Part shown: positions 31,424 through 32,651 of the stretch, in pieces | Position numbering within the stretch: position 1 is the first letter of the stretch | How the letters are laid out: the number at the start of each line of letters is the position of its first letter | NCBI GenBank assembly: GCA_964591605.1 | Contig: CAZQEN010000040.1 | Coordinates: forward strand, 1-32,651 | Length of the DNA stretch: 32,651 nucleotides | From: CAYLLT01 sp964591605 | GTDB lineage: Bacteria; Planctomycetota; Phycisphaerae; UBA1845; PWPN01 | Direction: 5' to 3' | Translations under genes and position numbers: made by a program | The notes under the pieces: generated by a model | Told to the model about the DNA's origin: nothing | Database searches by the model: none | What the model saw: only the letters and a program-made list of their open reading frames with translations

Positions 31424-31429
31424 ATTATA
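31424..31429 (-). promoter_or_regulatory. Perfect -10 box predicting a leaderless mRNA for the HNH pair
   Basis: On the minus strand a perfect TATAAT (31429-31424) ends seven bases before the A of ATG 31417, the usual distance to a transcription start. The -35 region 16 bases upstream is weak (TTCTCG). No Shine-Dalgarno sequence precedes the ATG, consistent with a transcript that begins at the start codon. Confidence 0.55.
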
Positions 31430-31462
31430 ACGCATTTCTTGAGTCGAGAACATCGCTTCGCT

Positions 31463-32651
31463 CTACAGGGATGCCCCGGTCCGGCCGCCACGGGAGGCGG
31501 CCGCAACCGCAGCCTGCGGCTGGAGCATGCGGCGGAGAACGGCCAGGAGGGTGCCGGGCTGGAAATAGGCGGGGGAGAGGCGGAGGTGGACGGTGTGGGG
31601 GTCGGCGATGCGGGCGGAGCCGGGGGAGTGGGCGAAGACGGGCTCGAGCAGGGCCATCTCGTCGAGGGTGAAGATGAGGTCGGGGCCGCTCGGGCCGGAC
31701 TGGGAGATGGAGCGGATCCGGTACGGCTGGGCGAGGATGCGGATTTCGGCCAGCTCGAGCAGCGTCTGCACTGTCGGCGGGTACGGGCCGAACGCGTCTT
31801 TGATGTCTTTTTCGAGCTGGTCGAGTTCGGCGCGCGAGCGGCAGCGCACCAGGCGGCGGTAGATCTCCATACGCTGGCGGTCGGATTCGATGTAGCCGCG
31901 GGGGATGTGGGCGGGGACGTCGAGCTCCAGGTGCACCGGGCGGAAGGTGTCCACCGGCTCGTTCTTGAGGCGGCGGACGGCGCCGTCGAGGAGCTGGCAG
32001 TAGAGCTCGTAACCGACGGCCGCGATGTGCCCGCTCTGTTCGGGGCCCAGGATGTTGCCCGCCCCGCGGATCTCCAGGTCGCGCATGGCGATGCGGAAGC
32101 CGGCGCCCAGCTCGGAGTATTCCTCGATGGCCTTGAGCCGCTTGGCGGCGGTCTCGGTCAGCGGCCGGCCCGGCGAGAGCAGCAGGTAGCAGTAAGCGCG
32201 GTGCTTGTATCGCCCGACGCGCCCGCGGAGCTGGTGCAGCTCGGACAGGCCGAACCGGTCGGCCCGGTCGATCAGGATCGTGTTGCAGTTGGGGATGTCG
32301 AGGCCCGATTCGATGATCGTCGTACACACCAGCACGTCCGCCTCGTGCCGGATGAACCGGATCATGACATTCTCGAGCTCGTGCTCGTGCATCTGGCCGT
32401 GGCCGACGAGGATGCGGGCCTCGGGGACGATCCGCTGCACTGTGTCGGCGAAGGTGGTGATGTCGTGCACGAGGTTGTGGACGAAGTACACCTGGCCGTC
32501 GCGGTTGAGTTCGCGGACGATGGCCTCGCGAATCAGCTTTTCGTCCCAGCGCACGACCTGCGTGACGATGCTGCGGCGATCCAGCGGCGGGGTGGCCAGC
32601 GAGCTGAGGTCGCGGATGCCCAGCAGCGACATGTGCAGCGTGCGCGGGATC
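31463..32651 (-). CDS. mfd: Transcription-repair coupling factor Mfd, C-terminal part (5' end outside window)
   Basis: Mfd removes RNA polymerase stalled at DNA lesions and recruits UvrA. About 395 residues are visible, from IPRTLHMSLLGIRDLSSLAT at the right edge to the stop at 31463. The second RecA-like helicase domain shows QVYFVHNLVHDI, VLVCTTIIESGLDIPNCNTI, DRADRFGLSELHQLRGRVGR and YCYLLLSPGRPLTETAAKRL. Then come LGAGFRIAMRDLEIRGAGNI and LGPEQSGHIAAVGYELYCQL, and the C-terminal TRCF domain. The ATG at 32632 is internal, since the frame and the conserved sequence continue to the window edge. It is the leftmost leftward gene of the conserved block bordering the accessory region; in many genomes a SurA/PpiC-like foldase follows it directly. 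Confidence 0.96.
   Translation of the reverse strand, partial: IPRTLHMSLLGIRDLSSLATPPLDRRSIVTQVVRWDEKLIREAIVRELNRDGQVYFVHNLVHDITTFADTVQRIVPEARILVGHGQMHEHELENVMIRFIRHEADVLVCTTIIESGLDIPNCNTILIDRADRFGLSELHQLRGRVGRYKHRAYCYLLLSPGRPLTETAAKRLKAIEEYSELGAGFRIAMRDLEIRGAGNILGPEQSGHIAAVGYELYCQLLDGAVRRLKNEPVDTFRPVHLELDVPAHIPRGYIESDRQRMEIYRRLVRCRSRAELDQLEKDIKDAFGPYPPTVQTLLELAEIRILAQPYRIRSISQSGPSGPDLIFTLDEMALLEPVFAHSPGSARIADPHTVHLRLSPAYFQPGTLLAVLRRMLQPQAAVAAASRGGRTGASL

Overview
This is a GC-rich window whose gene content points to a planctomycete (Planctomycetota, possibly related to Phycisphaerae). The indicators are a lipoprotein with a glycine-asparagine linker joined to a beta-propeller and a di-haem cytochrome, a secreted protein ending in dockerin/EF-hand-like repeats, an omega subunit and YicC of planctomycete character, a stand-alone CoaC, and a hypothetical protein of the 'STGPRTPEGKARSS...NALKHGL' type. 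The phylum is inferred from protein character, because no rRNA gene is present. A run of ten N bases shows that the sequence is a draft or metagenomic scaffold.

Layout. Positions 1-920: the 3' end of a DUF4132 gene. 1338-3782: secreted YVTN-propeller/cytochrome lipoprotein, followed by a clear terminator. 4025-7523: a rightward housekeeping run, tpiA, secG, yicC, gmk, rpoZ, coaC, with short gaps or overlaps. 7890-10927: leftward yidC and a metallophosphoesterase. 10928-11508: a geneless stretch holding a cluster of nested inverted repeats. 11509-11991: a second, small metallophosphoesterase. 12094-17745: leftward asd, a membrane/TPR protein and a large secreted dockerin-like protein ending in a strong intrinsic terminator. 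17969-19268: rightward tadA and a methyltransferase. 19287-20513: leftward glycosyltransferase. 20546-21881: rightward moaB and a second methyltransferase. 21885-27009: leftward SurA/PpiC-like lipoprotein, purB, a P-loop kinase and an oligogalacturonate-lyase-like propeller protein. 31463-32651: the 3' part of mfd.

The accessory part lies between mfd and the foldase gene, about 27.2-31.4 kb. It holds a leftward hypothetical gene with a heptanucleotide tandem repeat in its coding sequence, and a rightward two-gene unit, TcmP (three-Cys-motif partner) with a DUF5131/Gp37-Gp68 three-Cys protein. It also holds one or two small leftward genes, and a leftward pair of an 86-residue protein overlapping an HNH endonuclease. 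The tcmP gene is broken by what looks like a mis-joined contig end: a 27-bp exact duplication flanks about 105 bp of foreign-looking sequence and the N gap. Removing one copy and the filler restores one continuous reading frame of about 295 codons.

The housekeeping genes serve glycolysis, Sec export and membrane insertion, nucleotide and coenzyme A metabolism, RNA polymerase, tRNA editing, lysine/threonine-family amino-acid synthesis, purine synthesis, molybdenum cofactor synthesis and transcription-coupled repair. The TcmP/DUF5131 unit and the 86-residue/HNH pair are the best candidates for poorly described systems. Their function cannot be read from sequence alone.
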